Source: an uncultured Pelagibacteraceae bacterium (GTDB taxonomy: Bacteria > Pseudomonadota > Alphaproteobacteria > Pelagibacterales > Pelagibacteraceae). From it: a stretch of 64,000 bases of DNA. The stretch spans positions 85,327-149,326 of the forward strand of contig CACJEG010000003.1 of the NCBI GenBank assembly GCA_902592375.1. The letters run 5' to 3'. The position numbers were made by a program, and so were the translations under genes. Of this stretch, positions 36,838-46,087 are shown in pieces. The notes below the pieces were generated by a model that was not told the origin of the DNA, searched no databases, and worked only from the letters and a program-made list of their open reading frames with translations. Numbering within the stretch: the stretch's first letter is position 1; each line of letters begins with the position of its first letter.

Positions 36838-37898
36838 TCAAAATCGTAAAAAGAGATCAACCATCAAGAGCTATTTTTTTCTTTACACCTGTGTTAGCTA
36901 TTTTTCTAACATTAGTAGCGGGAGGTTTGATTTTTTTTATTTTAGGTTTTAAACCATTTGAAGCTCTAAAATTTTTTTTCATAGTTCCAATTGCAGATAA
37001 ATATGGTTTCAGCGAATTACTATTAAAAGCTACACCGCTTTGTTTAATAGCAATCGGTTTATCTTTTTGTTTTAAAAGTAATAACTGGAATATTGGAGCT
37101 GAAGGTCAATTAACTTTCGGGGCGATAGTTTCTGGAGGAGTAGCATTATTGTTTTATGAACAGGAAGGGTTTTACATTCTTCCAATAGTAATTTTAGCTG
37201 GTGCAATTGGTGGTATGCTGTATGCATCAATACCGGCAATCTTAAAAACTTACTTTAATACAAATGAAATATTAGTAAGTCTTATGTTGGTATATGTTTC
37301 AAAATTAATTTTGGACTATCTTGTTGTTGGTCCTTGGAGCAATCCAGAAGGATTTAATTTTCCTGAAACTAGACAGTTCAGTGACTCTGCTAAACTTCCG
37401 TTGTTATTTGAAGGACTAAGAATTCACGCAGGAATATTTTTAGCTTTAGCTGCAGTGATTGTCAGTTGGTTTGTTTTTTATAAAACATATTTAGGGTTCC
37501 AAATGAAAGTTTCAGGTTTTAGTTTAAAGACAGCAAAATATGCAGGTTACAAAGGTAAAAAAATGATCATCCTCGTTTTTTTAATAAGTGGTGCTTGCGC
37601 AGGTTTAGCTGGAGTTGGAGAAATAACTGGTCCTATCGGACAGCTTCATAGAGAAATTTCTCCAGATTATGGTTTTACTGCTATAATTGTAGCGTTTTTG
37701 GGGCGTTTACATCCTGTTGGTATCATCTTTGCATCTCTAGTTGTTGCAATAACTTATCTGGGTGCTGAAACAGCTCAAATATTTATGCAAATACCTAAAT
37801 ATACTGGTCAAGTTTTTCAAGGAATGATTTTATTTTTTCTTCTTGCATCAGATTATTTACTTTTTTTCAAAATTAAATTTATAGGTTCAAAAAAATGA
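36834..37898 (+). CDS. ABC transporter permease 1 (BMP-family nucleoside importer)
   Basis: A 354-residue inner-membrane permease with about nine or ten helices. The conserved NNWNIGAEGQLTFGAIVSGG and the EIxVSLMLVY-type segment (TNEILVSLMLVY) are typical of YufP-like permeases. The start codon is TTG (overlapping the ATPase stop as TTGA), supported by the GGGAGGAG ribosome-binding site a few bases before it. The stop overlaps the next permease by 4 bp. With the ATPase and the second permease it forms the transmembrane part of the importer. Confidence 0.9.
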   Translation: MIKIVKRDQPSRAIFFFTPVLAIFLTLVAGGLIFFILGFKPFEALKFFFIVPIADKYGFSELLLKATPLCLIAIGLSFCFKSNNWNIGAEGQLTFGAIVSGGVALLFYEQEGFYILPIVILAGAIGGMLYASIPAILKTYFNTNEILVSLMLVYVSKLILDYLVVGPWSNPEGFNFPETRQFSDSAKLPLLFEGLRIHAGIFLALAAVIVSWFVFYKTYLGFQMKVSGFSLKTAKYAGYKGKKMIILVFLISGACAGLAGVGEITGPIGQLHREISPDYGFTAIIVAFLGRLHPVGIIFASLVVAITYLGAETAQIFMQIPKYTGQVFQGMILFFLLASDYLLFFKIKFIGSKK

Positions 37899-38827
37899 TC
37901 ATCGATATAAATTTTATTGGACTGATAATTGCATCAATCATGGCCTCTGCTGTGCCTTTGATTTTAGCTTCTTGTGGTGAACTAATTACAGAAAGGTCTG
38001 GAGTTTTAAACCTTGGTGTTGAAGGAATGATGATCATTGGTGCTATTTCAGGTTTCGCATTAATGACCGTTACAGGAAGTTTAATTATTGCAATTTTTGG
38101 AGCAATGTTAGCTGGAGTTTTAATCTCAACTATTTTTGCATTCCTGACACAAACATTAATCACAAATCATGTCGCTACTGGTTTAGCTCTTACTATATTT
38201 GGAATTGGAATATCAGCGATGATAGGAAAAAATTTTGTAGGTATTCCCGGAAAAGAATTTCCTGTTTTATTTGAAAATTTAAAAGATACAATACCACTTA
38301 TAGGTCCAATATTATTTGGACATTCAATTGTTTTTTATTTTGCTTTTACCCTTCCCTTCATAACTAGCTATTTTTTAAAAAAAACGAAAATTGGGTTAAT
38401 TGTAAGAGCTGTAGGAGACTCACCAGAGTCTGCATCTAATCAAGGAATAAATGTTAGGCTAGTTCGTTACCTATGTATTCTTTACGGAGGCGCAATGAGT
38501 GGACTTGCTGGTGCATATTTATCAATGATTTACACTCCACAGTGGATTGAAAATATGACAGGTGGAAGAGGTTGGATCGCATTAGCTCTGGTGGTTTTCT
38601 CAACATGGAACCCAATTAAAATTTTGATTGGTGCTATGATTTTTGGTGGCTTAACAATTATTCAATTTCATATGCAAGCAATTGGAGTAAGAATTCCTGT
38701 ACAATTTTTAACAGCTCTACCTTACATCGTTACAATAATAGTTTTAGTTGTAATTTCTCGTGATAGTAGAAAAATTAGGCTAAGTACTCCTAGTTCTCTG
38801 GGGAAATCTTTTCATAAAGACAATTAA
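37895..38827 (+). CDS. ABC transporter permease 2 (BMP-family nucleoside importer)
   Basis: A 310-residue permease, the YufQ-like partner of the preceding gene. It contains the hallmark GELITERSGVLNLGVEGMMIIGA near residues 30-52, and LTIFGIGISAMIG and AVGDSPESASNQGINV further on. About eight to ten helices are visible. The start overlaps the first permease gene (ATGA) and the gene is followed after 78 bp by the binding-protein gene. Substrate specificity lies mainly with the binding protein. Confidence 0.9.
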   Translation: MIIDINFIGLIIASIMASAVPLILASCGELITERSGVLNLGVEGMMIIGAISGFALMTVTGSLIIAIFGAMLAGVLISTIFAFLTQTLITNHVATGLALTIFGIGISAMIGKNFVGIPGKEFPVLFENLKDTIPLIGPILFGHSIVFYFAFTLPFITSYFLKKTKIGLIVRAVGDSPESASNQGINVRLVRYLCILYGGAMSGLAGAYLSMIYTPQWIENMTGGRGWIALALVVFSTWNPIKILIGAMIFGGLTIIQFHMQAIGVRIPVQFLTALPYIVTIIVLVVISRDSRKIRLSTPSSLGKSFHKDN

Positions 38828-38905
38828 TTCAAAAATAATTATTTTTTTTTAGATAATTTAATCTAAATTTAAATTTATTAAAAAATCAAAAGGGGAAATA
38901 AATTT

Positions 38906-39976
38906 ATGCATAAAATATTTATTCGTTCTTTCGTCTCTTCTTTAGTTTTATTATTTACATTGACTGTAACTGCAATAGCAAAGGATGTGAAAGCAGCGTT
39001 CGTTTATATTGGTCCAACTGGTGACCATGGATGGACATATCAGCATGATGTGGGTAGAAAAGCTGTTGAAGCTGCCGGATTTAAAACAACTTACGTAGAA
39101 GGTGTTCCAGAAAGTGCTGATGCTGAGAGGGTTCTTAGACAATTAGCTAATTCTGGTCATGACATTATCTTTACAACTAGTTTTGGATATATGAATCCAA
39201 CTAACAAAGTTGCAAAAGAGTTTCCAAATGTAAAATTTGAACATGCTACAGGATACAAAAGAGAACATGCAAATGTTTCAACATACGCAGCTAGATTCTA
39301 TGAAGGTAGAACTATCTTAGGAACAATTGCTGGAACTATGACAAAATCAAATGTTATTGGTTATGTTGCATCTTTTCCAATTCCTGAAGTTATCAGAGGT
39401 ATCAATTCATTTACTTTAGCAGCTCAAAAAGTAAACCCAAATATTAAAACTAAAATTGTTTGGGCTTTCACTTGGTACGATCCAGGTAAAGAAGCAGAGG
39501 CAGCAAAAGCTTTAATCGATCAAGGTGCTGATGTAATTGCTCAACATACAGATAGTACTGCTATTGTTCAAATGGCTGAAAAAGCTGGAGTATATGCTTT
39601 TGGACAAGCAAGTGATATGGACAAGTTTGCTCCTAAAGCTGTATTGACTTCAGTTGAAAACAATTGGGGGCCATATTACGTGGACAGAGTTAAAGCTGTT
39701 GCGAACGGTACATGGAATCAAAAAGATACTTGGCATGGTATTGGAGATGGTATGGTTGTGATATCAGATTTAGATTCACAAATGCCAGCTGACCTAAGAT
39801 CAAAAGTTAAAAAACTTCAAGCAGATTTAGCATCTGGAAAAGTTCATTCTTTCACAGGACCAATTTATGACCAGAAAGGTAATTTAATGGTAGCAGAAGG
39901 AAAAACTGCAGATGATGGAATGCTTGCAGGAATGATGACTTACGTTAAAGGTGTTGAAGGAGATATACCTAAGTAA
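38906..39976 (+). CDS. BMP-family periplasmic substrate-binding protein
   Basis: A 356-residue exported binding protein of the basic-membrane-protein (PnrA/Med/BmpA) family, with a signal peptide of about 25 residues ending near TAIAK. Family motifs include KAAFVYIGPTGDHGWTYQHDVGRKAVE, ANSGHDIIFTTSFGYMN and EHATGYKREHANVSTYAARFYEGR. It lacks a lipobox, so it is soluble in the periplasm. Purine nucleosides are the known ligands of characterised members. It has a good ribosome-binding site (AAAAGGGG) and a terminator behind it. Codon choice is richer in G/C than its neighbours, suggesting high expression, as is common for SAR11 binding proteins. Confidence 0.92.
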   Translation: MHKIFIRSFVSSLVLLFTLTVTAIAKDVKAAFVYIGPTGDHGWTYQHDVGRKAVEAAGFKTTYVEGVPESADAERVLRQLANSGHDIIFTTSFGYMNPTNKVAKEFPNVKFEHATGYKREHANVSTYAARFYEGRTILGTIAGTMTKSNVIGYVASFPIPEVIRGINSFTLAAQKVNPNIKTKIVWAFTWYDPGKEAEAAKALIDQGADVIAQHTDSTAIVQMAEKAGVYAFGQASDMDKFAPKAVLTSVENNWGPYYVDRVKAVANGTWNQKDTWHGIGDGMVVISDLDSQMPADLRSKVKKLQADLASGKVHSFTGPIYDQKGNLMVAEGKTADDGMLAGMMTYVKGVEGDIPK

Positions 39977-39999
39977 TCAATTTCCAATTTAAAAAATTT

Positions 40000-40029
40000 A
40001 AAAGGCCGGTTTTTTAACTGGCCTTTTTT
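40000..40029 (+). terminator. Terminator after the BMP transporter operon
   Basis: AAAAGGCCGGTT-TTTT-AACTGGCCTTTT followed by TT: a 12-bp stem with one G-U wobble and a 4-base loop, 24 bp after the binding-protein stop. It lies against the end of the convergent phosphoribosyltransferase gene (40028) and, since A and T tracts flank both sides, probably works in both directions. Confidence 0.85.
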
Positions 40030-40552
40030 ATATCTGATGTTTTTTTTTGATTTCTTCGATCCTTAATTCTTCATAAATTTCGAAGGGTTGTACTATCCAA
40101 GGATTATCAGGAAGTCTATTTGCACAGAAGTCTGGCTCAAATGTTGATTTCTTTTTTTTAAATAATGTTGCGGTTTTAATATCCTCTATTTTATCCTTAA
40201 TGGGTTCATATTTTTTTAACCAATCTATACTTTTGTTAAAAGTAATTCCTGTGTCAGATAAATCATCACATAAAAGTATTTTTCCGCCCATATTAGGTGC
40301 TATCGAACTCATTTCTCTTGAAAACACAATGTCACCCTGCTCATCCTCTACTCCCTTACCACTGTAAGATTCGACTGCAAGATACGCACATTTTAATTTA
40401 AAAATTCTACTTAAAACATCTATCATCGGCGCTGCTCCACGCATTATGCCAACGAGTATTGTTGGTTTATATCCACTCTCATCAATTTGGATTGCTAGTT
40501 TCTCAACAGTTTTGTTATACTCGTCCCAGCTGACAATCATTTTTTCAGACAT
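40028..40552 (-). CDS. Purine phosphoribosyltransferase (xanthine/hypoxanthine type)
   Basis: A 174-residue type I phosphoribosyltransferase, converting a free purine base and PRPP to the nucleotide. The PRPP-binding motif is KILLCDDLSDTGITF near 93-107, and the flexible loop and GIMRGAAPMIDVL region near 34-46 match Gpt/Hpt-like enzymes. It is the last gene of the leftward purine operon, 16 bp after puuD. That position suggests salvage of part of the imported xanthine, guanine or hypoxanthine before it is oxidised. Which base it prefers cannot be read from the sequence. Confidence 0.85.
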   Translation of the reverse strand: MSEKMIVSWDEYNKTVEKLAIQIDESGYKPTILVGIMRGAAPMIDVLSRIFKLKCAYLAVESYSGKGVEDEQGDIVFSREMSSIAPNMGGKILLCDDLSDTGITFNKSIDWLKKYEPIKDKIEDIKTATLFKKKKSTFEPDFCANRLPDNPWIVQPFEIYEELRIEEIKKKHQI

Positions 40553-40568
40553 AATTTTTTATATCTAG

Positions 40569-41480
40569 TTATTTAAATAATAAAACTAAAACTGCAAGAA
40601 CGATAAGAGCTATTATTGAAGAAATTAGAATATACAACCTATGAATGTTTCTTCCTCTTAAATTAAAATAATGTCTTGCTACACCAGAAATAATAGCAAT
40701 CGCACATAATATTAACCAATTATATTGATGATAAACTAAAAAGCTCGAATGCCCAGAAAGCATTATAAACAAAACTAAAAAAGTTGAATAATTGTTGTGA
40801 ATTGATCGTTGTTTAGCTGCCAAAGATAAACTCATGTCAAATTTTTCTCCTCTTTCACTGCTACTAATTATGTTCATTTGATTTGGGATAATTACTGTAA
40901 AAACATTACCAAACATATTAGTACCAATAATTAATCCAACACTCAAAATTGCAAATTTAGGTCCAAATAATTTTGTGAGACCGAAAGAAACGAGAGCTAA
41001 CAAAATTATTCCAGTGCATATAAATAAAATATTATTCTCAATTAATTTAGATTTGCACAAGAGATCATAAATAAACCAAGCCACAATCAATGATAAAAGC
41101 GAGATAATAATGGCATAACTAGGAGGCATTAATAGAACACGTTTATCAACCATCAATACTCCAGCGTTATAATAATAAATTACAACTAAGAGCAACATTC
41201 CAGTTACAAAGGTTAAGTAACTTTGCCACTTGAAGATTACTAATCTATTTAAGTAATCTTGAGGTGGAGATGTTTTTAACCTTGAAAGTTTATAAAAAAA
41301 ACCAGAATGCATCAGATATCCTTCACCATCGATATCATCACTTGTTATATTTTTATTTAAATTATTATCTAAGTAATTAAATAAAAAACTATTACCTACC
41401 CATAATATTGCAAATAATACATGACCCCATCTTAGAATAACTTCTAACCATTTGATTGTATAAGGTAAAAATTCCATCAA
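40569..41480 (-). CDS. puuD: Urate oxidase PuuD, membrane domain only
   Basis: A 303-residue membrane protein with eight predicted helices, matching the N-terminal urate hydroxylase domain of PuuD. It has WLEVILRWGHVLFAILWVGNSF, the histidine-bearing RSIHNNYSTFLVLFIMLSGHSSF, and NWLILCAIAIISGVARHYFNLRG. Characterised PuuD proteins continue into a C-terminal cytochrome c domain. Here the protein ends right after helix eight (LVLLFK), so that domain is absent. A separate cytochrome c gene lies at 48961-49284. It oxidises urate to 5-hydroxyisourate and passes electrons to the respiratory chain. It overlaps guaD by 4 bp. Confidence 0.87.
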   Translation of the reverse strand: MMEFLPYTIKWLEVILRWGHVLFAILWVGNSFLFNYLDNNLNKNITSDDIDGEGYLMHSGFFYKLSRLKTSPPQDYLNRLVIFKWQSYLTFVTGMLLLVVIYYYNAGVLMVDKRVLLMPPSYAIIISLLSLIVAWFIYDLLCKSKLIENNILFICTGIILLALVSFGLTKLFGPKFAILSVGLIIGTNMFGNVFTVIIPNQMNIISSSERGEKFDMSLSLAAKQRSIHNNYSTFLVLFIMLSGHSSFLVYHQYNWLILCAIAIISGVARHYFNLRGRNIHRLYILISSIIALIVLAVLVLLFK

Positions 41481-41947
41481 TATTTTATTTTATCTACTTT
41501 TTTATCCCAAATTTCAAATGCTTTTAAAGCTTCATCCCTAAGCATTTGTACCATTTTAATTTTCCTATCATCAATTTTTTTTGGGATTTCCGAATAAATA
41601 AACGAGTCATCAAAATCTATATTTTTTGCATCTTCTCTAGTGTTTGCATAATATATTTTATCTAATCTTGACCAATAAATTGCCGAAAGACACATAGGGC
41701 AAGGTTCACAAGATGTATAAATCTCACATCCAGAAAGATCAAAAGTATTTAAATTTTTACAGGCTTCTCGAATTGCTACTATTTCTCCATGAGCAGTTGG
41801 ATCATTTGAAGAAGTAACTTTATTAGAACCCTCTGCAATAATCTTATCATCCTTAACTATAACGCTTCCAAAGGGACCTCCAATGGTATTCGCACTATTT
41901 ATTGATAGCTCAATCGCTTTTGCCATAAATTTTTTTTTATCTTCCAT
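41477..41947 (-). CDS. guaD: Guanine deaminase (CDA-fold GuaD type)
   Basis: A 156-residue cytidine-deaminase-fold enzyme converting guanine to xanthine in the cytosol. The zinc site is AHGEIVAIREAC near 52-56 and SCEPCPMCLSAIYWSRL near 84-88. The TFDLSGCEIYTSCEPC and DSFIYSEI segments, with the C-terminal tail, match Bacillus-type GuaD better than TadA. The location between puuD and xdhB, with overlaps or 1-bp gaps, places it in the pathway feeding xanthine to xanthine dehydrogenase. TadA is the alternative, but context favours GuaD. Confidence 0.88.
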   Translation of the reverse strand: MEDKKKFMAKAIELSINSANTIGGPFGSVIVKDDKIIAEGSNKVTSSNDPTAHGEIVAIREACKNLNTFDLSGCEIYTSCEPCPMCLSAIYWSRLDKIYYANTREDAKNIDFDDSFIYSEIPKKIDDRKIKMVQMLRDEALKAFEIWDKKVDKIKY

Positions 41948-41948
41948 T

Positions 41949-44252
41949 TTAATTTTTTATTTTATTTTTAATTTTGTTAATACTCATTAAAATTCTTTCA
42001 GGTGTTGCTGGTGCATTAAGTTCTGGTGCACACTGGTAATTTCCAATTGAAGCAACTGCATCTTTAATTGCATAAAAAACACTCATGGCTAGCATCAAAG
42101 GAGGTTCGCCAGTTGTTTTTGCTTTATTAACAACTTTTTCTTTATTTAATCCCTCTTTAAAGATTTCTACATTAAATTTTTTTGGAATATCACTTACTGC
42201 AGGTATTTTGTAAGTCGATGGAGAAAAAGTTGTAATCTGACCATCTGAATTCCACTTTAATTCCTCTATTGTCAGCCATCCCTGTCCTTGCACAAAACCA
42301 CCCTCAATCTGACCTAGTTCTAGTGCTGGATTTATTGGTTTGCCGGCATCGTGTAAGATATCCACTCTTTCCAGTATATTTTCACCCGTTAATGTATCTA
42401 CAGTTACTTCCGAAACAGCTGCTCCATAACAAAAGTAATAAAAAGGTCTTCCTCTAAATTTTTTTTTATCAAAATTAATTTTTGGTGTTGAATAGAAGCC
42501 TGATGATGAAAGAGATATTCTATTTAAATATGCCTCTTGAATTATGCTTTTAAATTCAAATTGTCTGTTTCCAAATATTATATATTGATCTTTATATACT
42601 GCCTCTTGATTGTAGATCTTATATTTTTTCTTAATAAATTTTTCTAAATTTAATTTAATTTTTGCTACTGCATTTAGAGCTGCTGCTCCATTAAGGTCTG
42701 TAGTTGACGAAGCGGCGCTAGCTGAAGTATTTGGAACCTTGGCTGTATTTGTTGATGAGATATGAACTAAATTATATGGTAATCCTAAAGAATTTGCCAC
42801 TAATTGAGCAATCTTTGTGTGAGTCCCCTGACCCATTTCAATTCCTCCATGATTCAAATGAACACTTCCATCTGTGTAAATATGAACTAAGGCTCCAGCT
42901 TGATTTAAATGAATTGTAGTAAATGAAATACCAAATTTTAAAGGTGTAATAGCTATACCCTTCTTTTTAAATTTATTTTTTTCATTAAATTCTCTTATAT
43001 CTGAATATCTTTTCTTGTAGTTAGATTTTCTTTCTAATTTTTTAAATATTTCATTAATAACATTATCTTCAACTGTCATTCCATAATGAGTTACATTCCT
43101 TTTATCTTTTTGATAAAAATTTTTCTTTCTGACTTCTATAGGATCTTTTTTTAAGTACCTTGCGATATTATCTATAATATTCTCTATAGCCATCATCCCT
43201 TGATTTCCACCGAAGCCTCTAAATGCAGTTGAGGTTGGAATATTTGTTTTACATAAATTATTTGTTACCTCGATATCTGAAATATAATATGCATTGTCCA
43301 CATGAAGCAAAGCTCTCTCGTTTATTGCAGCTGATAAATCGGGTGACATTCCACAATTTGAGGATAAGTTTATTTTTAATCCTTCAATAATTCCTTCATC
43401 ATTAAAACCAACTTCATATTCAGATAAAAATTCATGTCTTTTACCAGTCAATATTATATCATCATCTCTATCTAATCTTAGTTTGACTGGCTGTCCTGAT
43501 TTTTTTGCCAACAACGCACAAATGCACGCTGTCATGAAATTTGTTTCTTTCCCCCCAAACCCACCTCCAATTCTTCTAACTTCTACATTTATTGAATTAC
43601 TTTTTTGATTAAACATTTTTGCAATTAATTGTTGAGTTTCTGATGGGTGTTGTGTTGAACTATAAACTAAAAAATTATCGTCTTCCTTAGGAACAACAAA
43701 AGCTGCCTGGCCTTCTAGATAGAAGTGCTCTTGGCTTCCAGTTGTAAAATTTCCTTTTAAATTATTTTTTGAATTTTTTATTTTTTTAGAAGGGTTGCCT
43801 TTTTTAACTTTTCTAGGTTTAAATAAGAATTGCTTCTTATTTAAAGCTTCTTTTATTGTAATAATTGGTTTTAAATCTTTATAGCTAACTTTAGCTTTTA
43901 ATACTGCCTTTCTAGCAAGTTCTGTAGTTGTAGCAGCTACAGCAAATAATGGCTGACCAAAAAACTCTACTTTTTTTTCTGGAAAGATTGGATCACCTTC
44001 AAAAACAGGACCTACGTCATTCCTACCAGGGATGTCTCTTTGAGTAACTACCGATATAACTCCTTTACTTTTTTTTACTTCAGTGAGGTCTATTTTTTTG
44101 ATTATTGCATGAGCTTTTTTACTTAAACCAATAGCGCCATAAATTGTGTTTTTTGGCTCATTAATATCATCGGTATACTCTGCATATCCACTCACATGCT
44201 TATACGCACTATCATGTGGTCTTATTTCCTCAATATAGTTCTCTTTGCTCAT
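41949..44252 (-). CDS. xdhB: Xanthine dehydrogenase, molybdopterin-binding subunit
   Basis: A 767-residue catalytic subunit that hydroxylates hypoxanthine and xanthine to urate with molybdenum cofactor. The substrate-binding glutamate is in QEHFYLEGQAAF, and the arginine is in STAFRGFGGNQG. The Moco region includes IGGGFGGKETNF, and the base-catalyst glutamate is in TTGEPPLML. These residues correspond to those defining true xanthine dehydrogenases over aldehyde oxidases. It adjoins xdhA (0-bp gap) and guaD (1 bp). The Moco-sulfuration chaperone XdhC is not encoded in the window. Confidence 0.95.
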   Translation of the reverse strand: MSKENYIEEIRPHDSAYKHVSGYAEYTDDINEPKNTIYGAIGLSKKAHAIIKKIDLTEVKKSKGVISVVTQRDIPGRNDVGPVFEGDPIFPEKKVEFFGQPLFAVAATTTELARKAVLKAKVSYKDLKPIITIKEALNKKQFLFKPRKVKKGNPSKKIKNSKNNLKGNFTTGSQEHFYLEGQAAFVVPKEDDNFLVYSSTQHPSETQQLIAKMFNQKSNSINVEVRRIGGGFGGKETNFMTACICALLAKKSGQPVKLRLDRDDDIILTGKRHEFLSEYEVGFNDEGIIEGLKINLSSNCGMSPDLSAAINERALLHVDNAYYISDIEVTNNLCKTNIPTSTAFRGFGGNQGMMAIENIIDNIARYLKKDPIEVRKKNFYQKDKRNVTHYGMTVEDNVINEIFKKLERKSNYKKRYSDIREFNEKNKFKKKGIAITPLKFGISFTTIHLNQAGALVHIYTDGSVHLNHGGIEMGQGTHTKIAQLVANSLGLPYNLVHISSTNTAKVPNTSASAASSTTDLNGAAALNAVAKIKLNLEKFIKKKYKIYNQEAVYKDQYIIFGNRQFEFKSIIQEAYLNRISLSSSGFYSTPKINFDKKKFRGRPFYYFCYGAAVSEVTVDTLTGENILERVDILHDAGKPINPALELGQIEGGFVQGQGWLTIEELKWNSDGQITTFSPSTYKIPAVSDIPKKFNVEIFKEGLNKEKVVNKAKTTGEPPLMLAMSVFYAIKDAVASIGNYQCAPELNAPATPERILMSINKIKNKIKN

Positions 44253-45689
44253 TTAATTTACTCTTGAAAACTTATTAGAATTTATTTCTACAAAACATTT
44301 CATCAATAAATTTTTTGCTATCTCTAGTCTGTATTCTTTACTAGCTCTCATGTCTCCAATAGGACTTAAATCTTTTTCTAAATATTTTTTTGCTTGATCA
44401 AAAGTGTTGATTGTAAGAGGCTTATTTTTAAGAATTTTTTCACATGCTTTAGCTCTTTTTGGCACAGCAGCCATACCTCCATATGCAATATAAACCTCTT
44501 TAATTTTATTATTATTAATCTCAAAATTAAAAGATCCACAAACAGATGAAATATCATCATCAAATCTTTTTGAGATCTTAAATGCCTTAAAAATATTTTT
44601 CTTAAATAATGGTATTTTTATTGAGTGTATAAATTCATTGTTTTTTAATTTAGTTTTTCTGTAATCAAGAAAAAAATGATTTAAAGGTAATACTTTTCTT
44701 TTATTAAAACTTTCAATTAAAACCTCTGCATTTAAAGATAATAGAATTGGCAGTGAGTCACCAATTGGAGATGCAGTTGCAATATTGCCACCTATAGTTC
44801 CAACATTTCGAATTTGAACAGATCCATATCTTTTTAGAACCGAATAAAAATCTGGATAATATTTTTTAATTTCTTTTTCAAATTTTATTAATGGTGTAGC
44901 GGAACCAACTTCTAAATAATTTTTACTTACTTTTATAAAATCTAATTCATTAATTTCTTTTAAATCAATTATAAAAGGAATTTCTTTTCTTTCTTTTGTA
45001 ACTTTTAAAGATAAGTCAGTTCCACCAGCAAGAAAACTAAATTTAGAGTGTTTTTTAATTATTACTTTTAAATCTTTAATATTTTTTGGTGAAAAATAAA
45101 TTTTATCATCTTTTTTAATATAAACATTTTTTGGTTTAATTTTTTTTAATTGCTGAATAACTTTATTTTTATTTTTAGAAAATTGATCATTCTTGTTTAT
45201 CTTATTTAAACTTTTGGCAGCATCAATTATAGGTCTATAACCAGTACAACGACATAAATTACCTGATATAGAATCTGTTATTAATTCATTACTAAGTTTT
45301 TTATTATTTTTAAACATTGAAAATAAAGACATAACAAATCCTGGGGTACAGAAACCACATTGGGAACCATGAAATTTAACCATCGCATCTTGCACTGGAT
45401 GAAGTTTTCCATTTTGAGAAACTAAATCTTCAACAATTATAAGTTGCTTACCATTCAATGATGGGACAAATGCAATGCAAGAATTAATTGCTTTATATTC
45501 AATTTTATTATCGACTAATTCACCTAAAACAATTGTACATGCACCACAGCCACCCTCTGAACATCCCTCTTTAGTTCCAGTCTTTTTTAATTCAGTTCTA
45601 ATATAATTAAGTAATGTTTGGTTTGGATCTGGATTTTTGATTACTATAAGCTTGTCATTTAATAAAAATTTAACAGAACTCGATATCAC
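44253..45689 (-). CDS. xdhA: Xanthine dehydrogenase, small subunit (2x[2Fe-2S], FAD)
   Basis: A 478-residue electron-transfer subunit. The plant-type [2Fe-2S] domain has GCSEGGCGACTIVLG near 39-53. The second cluster is bound by CGFCTPGFVMS and GNLCRCTGYRPII. The FAD domain contains SFLAGGTDLSLKV near 216, and QIRNVGTIGGNIATASPIGDSLP. Electrons go to NAD+. The same split into XdhA and XdhB occurs in other alphaproteobacteria. It adjoins hiuH upstream and xdhB downstream with no gap. Confidence 0.95.
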   Translation of the reverse strand: MISSSVKFLLNDKLIVIKNPDPNQTLLNYIRTELKKTGTKEGCSEGGCGACTIVLGELVDNKIEYKAINSCIAFVPSLNGKQLIIVEDLVSQNGKLHPVQDAMVKFHGSQCGFCTPGFVMSLFSMFKNNKKLSNELITDSISGNLCRCTGYRPIIDAAKSLNKINKNDQFSKNKNKVIQQLKKIKPKNVYIKKDDKIYFSPKNIKDLKVIIKKHSKFSFLAGGTDLSLKVTKERKEIPFIIDLKEINELDFIKVSKNYLEVGSATPLIKFEKEIKKYYPDFYSVLKRYGSVQIRNVGTIGGNIATASPIGDSLPILLSLNAEVLIESFNKRKVLPLNHFFLDYRKTKLKNNEFIHSIKIPLFKKNIFKAFKISKRFDDDISSVCGSFNFEINNNKIKEVYIAYGGMAAVPKRAKACEKILKNKPLTINTFDQAKKYLEKDLSPIGDMRASKEYRLEIAKNLLMKCFVEINSNKFSRVN

Positions 45690-46040
45690 TTAACTACCTC
45701 TATAAGTAGAATAACTCCAAGGTGAAACAAGTAAAGGAACATGATAATGCTGTGAAGGATCTGAAATACCAAATCTGATAACAACATCATCCAAGAATGG
45801 TACATCACTAGCTGAAGATGTATTTTTAAAATAATCACCAATATGAAAAACTAATTCATATTTACCCTTAATAAAAACATCTCCCTCTGCTAATGGTGAA
45901 TTAGCTCTACCATCGTCATTGAGTTTTGTTGACGTTAATTTTTTTCGTTCTGAATTATTAATATAAAATAACTCAACTAAGATACCTTTGCCAGGTTTAC
46001 CAGAATACACATCTAAAACATGAGTTGTGAGCTTTGTCAT
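45690..46040 (-). CDS. hiuH: 5-hydroxyisourate hydrolase (transthyretin-like)
   Basis: A 116-residue tetrameric cytosolic hydrolase turning 5-hydroxyisourate into OHCU. It has the family N-terminus TTHVLDVYSGKPGKGI and the catalytic C-terminal YRGS tetrapeptide. The central YHVPLLVSPWSYSTYRGS stretch is characteristic, and no signal peptide is present. It is the first gene of the leftward purine operon and faces uraD across a 47-bp divergent gap, so the two successive enzymes are made from back-to-back promoters. Confidence 0.95.
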   Translation of the reverse strand: MTKLTTHVLDVYSGKPGKGILVELFYINNSERKKLTSTKLNDDGRANSPLAEGDVFIKGKYELVFHIGDYFKNTSSASDVPFLDDVVIRFGISDPSQHYHVPLLVSPWSYSTYRGS

Positions 46041-46065
46041 AAAATTATAGTATCATTTAATTTCA

Positions 46066-46085
46066 AACTTAAATTATTTAAAGTT
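46066..46085. repeat. Inverted repeat AACTT-N10-AAGTT in the hiuH/uraD divergent gap
   Basis: AACTTAAATTATTTAAAGTT is a near-perfect palindrome (one extra A) two bases before the uraD ATG, within the only 47 bp separating the two divergent purine operons. It shares AACTT/AAGTT half-sites with the palindromes at 34663-34707. A dual-acting operator is plausible. AT richness limits confidence. Confidence 0.4.
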
Positions 46086-46087
46086 AT

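Noticed and set aside
38828-38905. Searched for a purine riboswitch before the BMP binding-protein gene
   Set aside because: The 78-bp gap is almost pure A/T with no conserved loop sequences; only a ribosome-binding site is visible.
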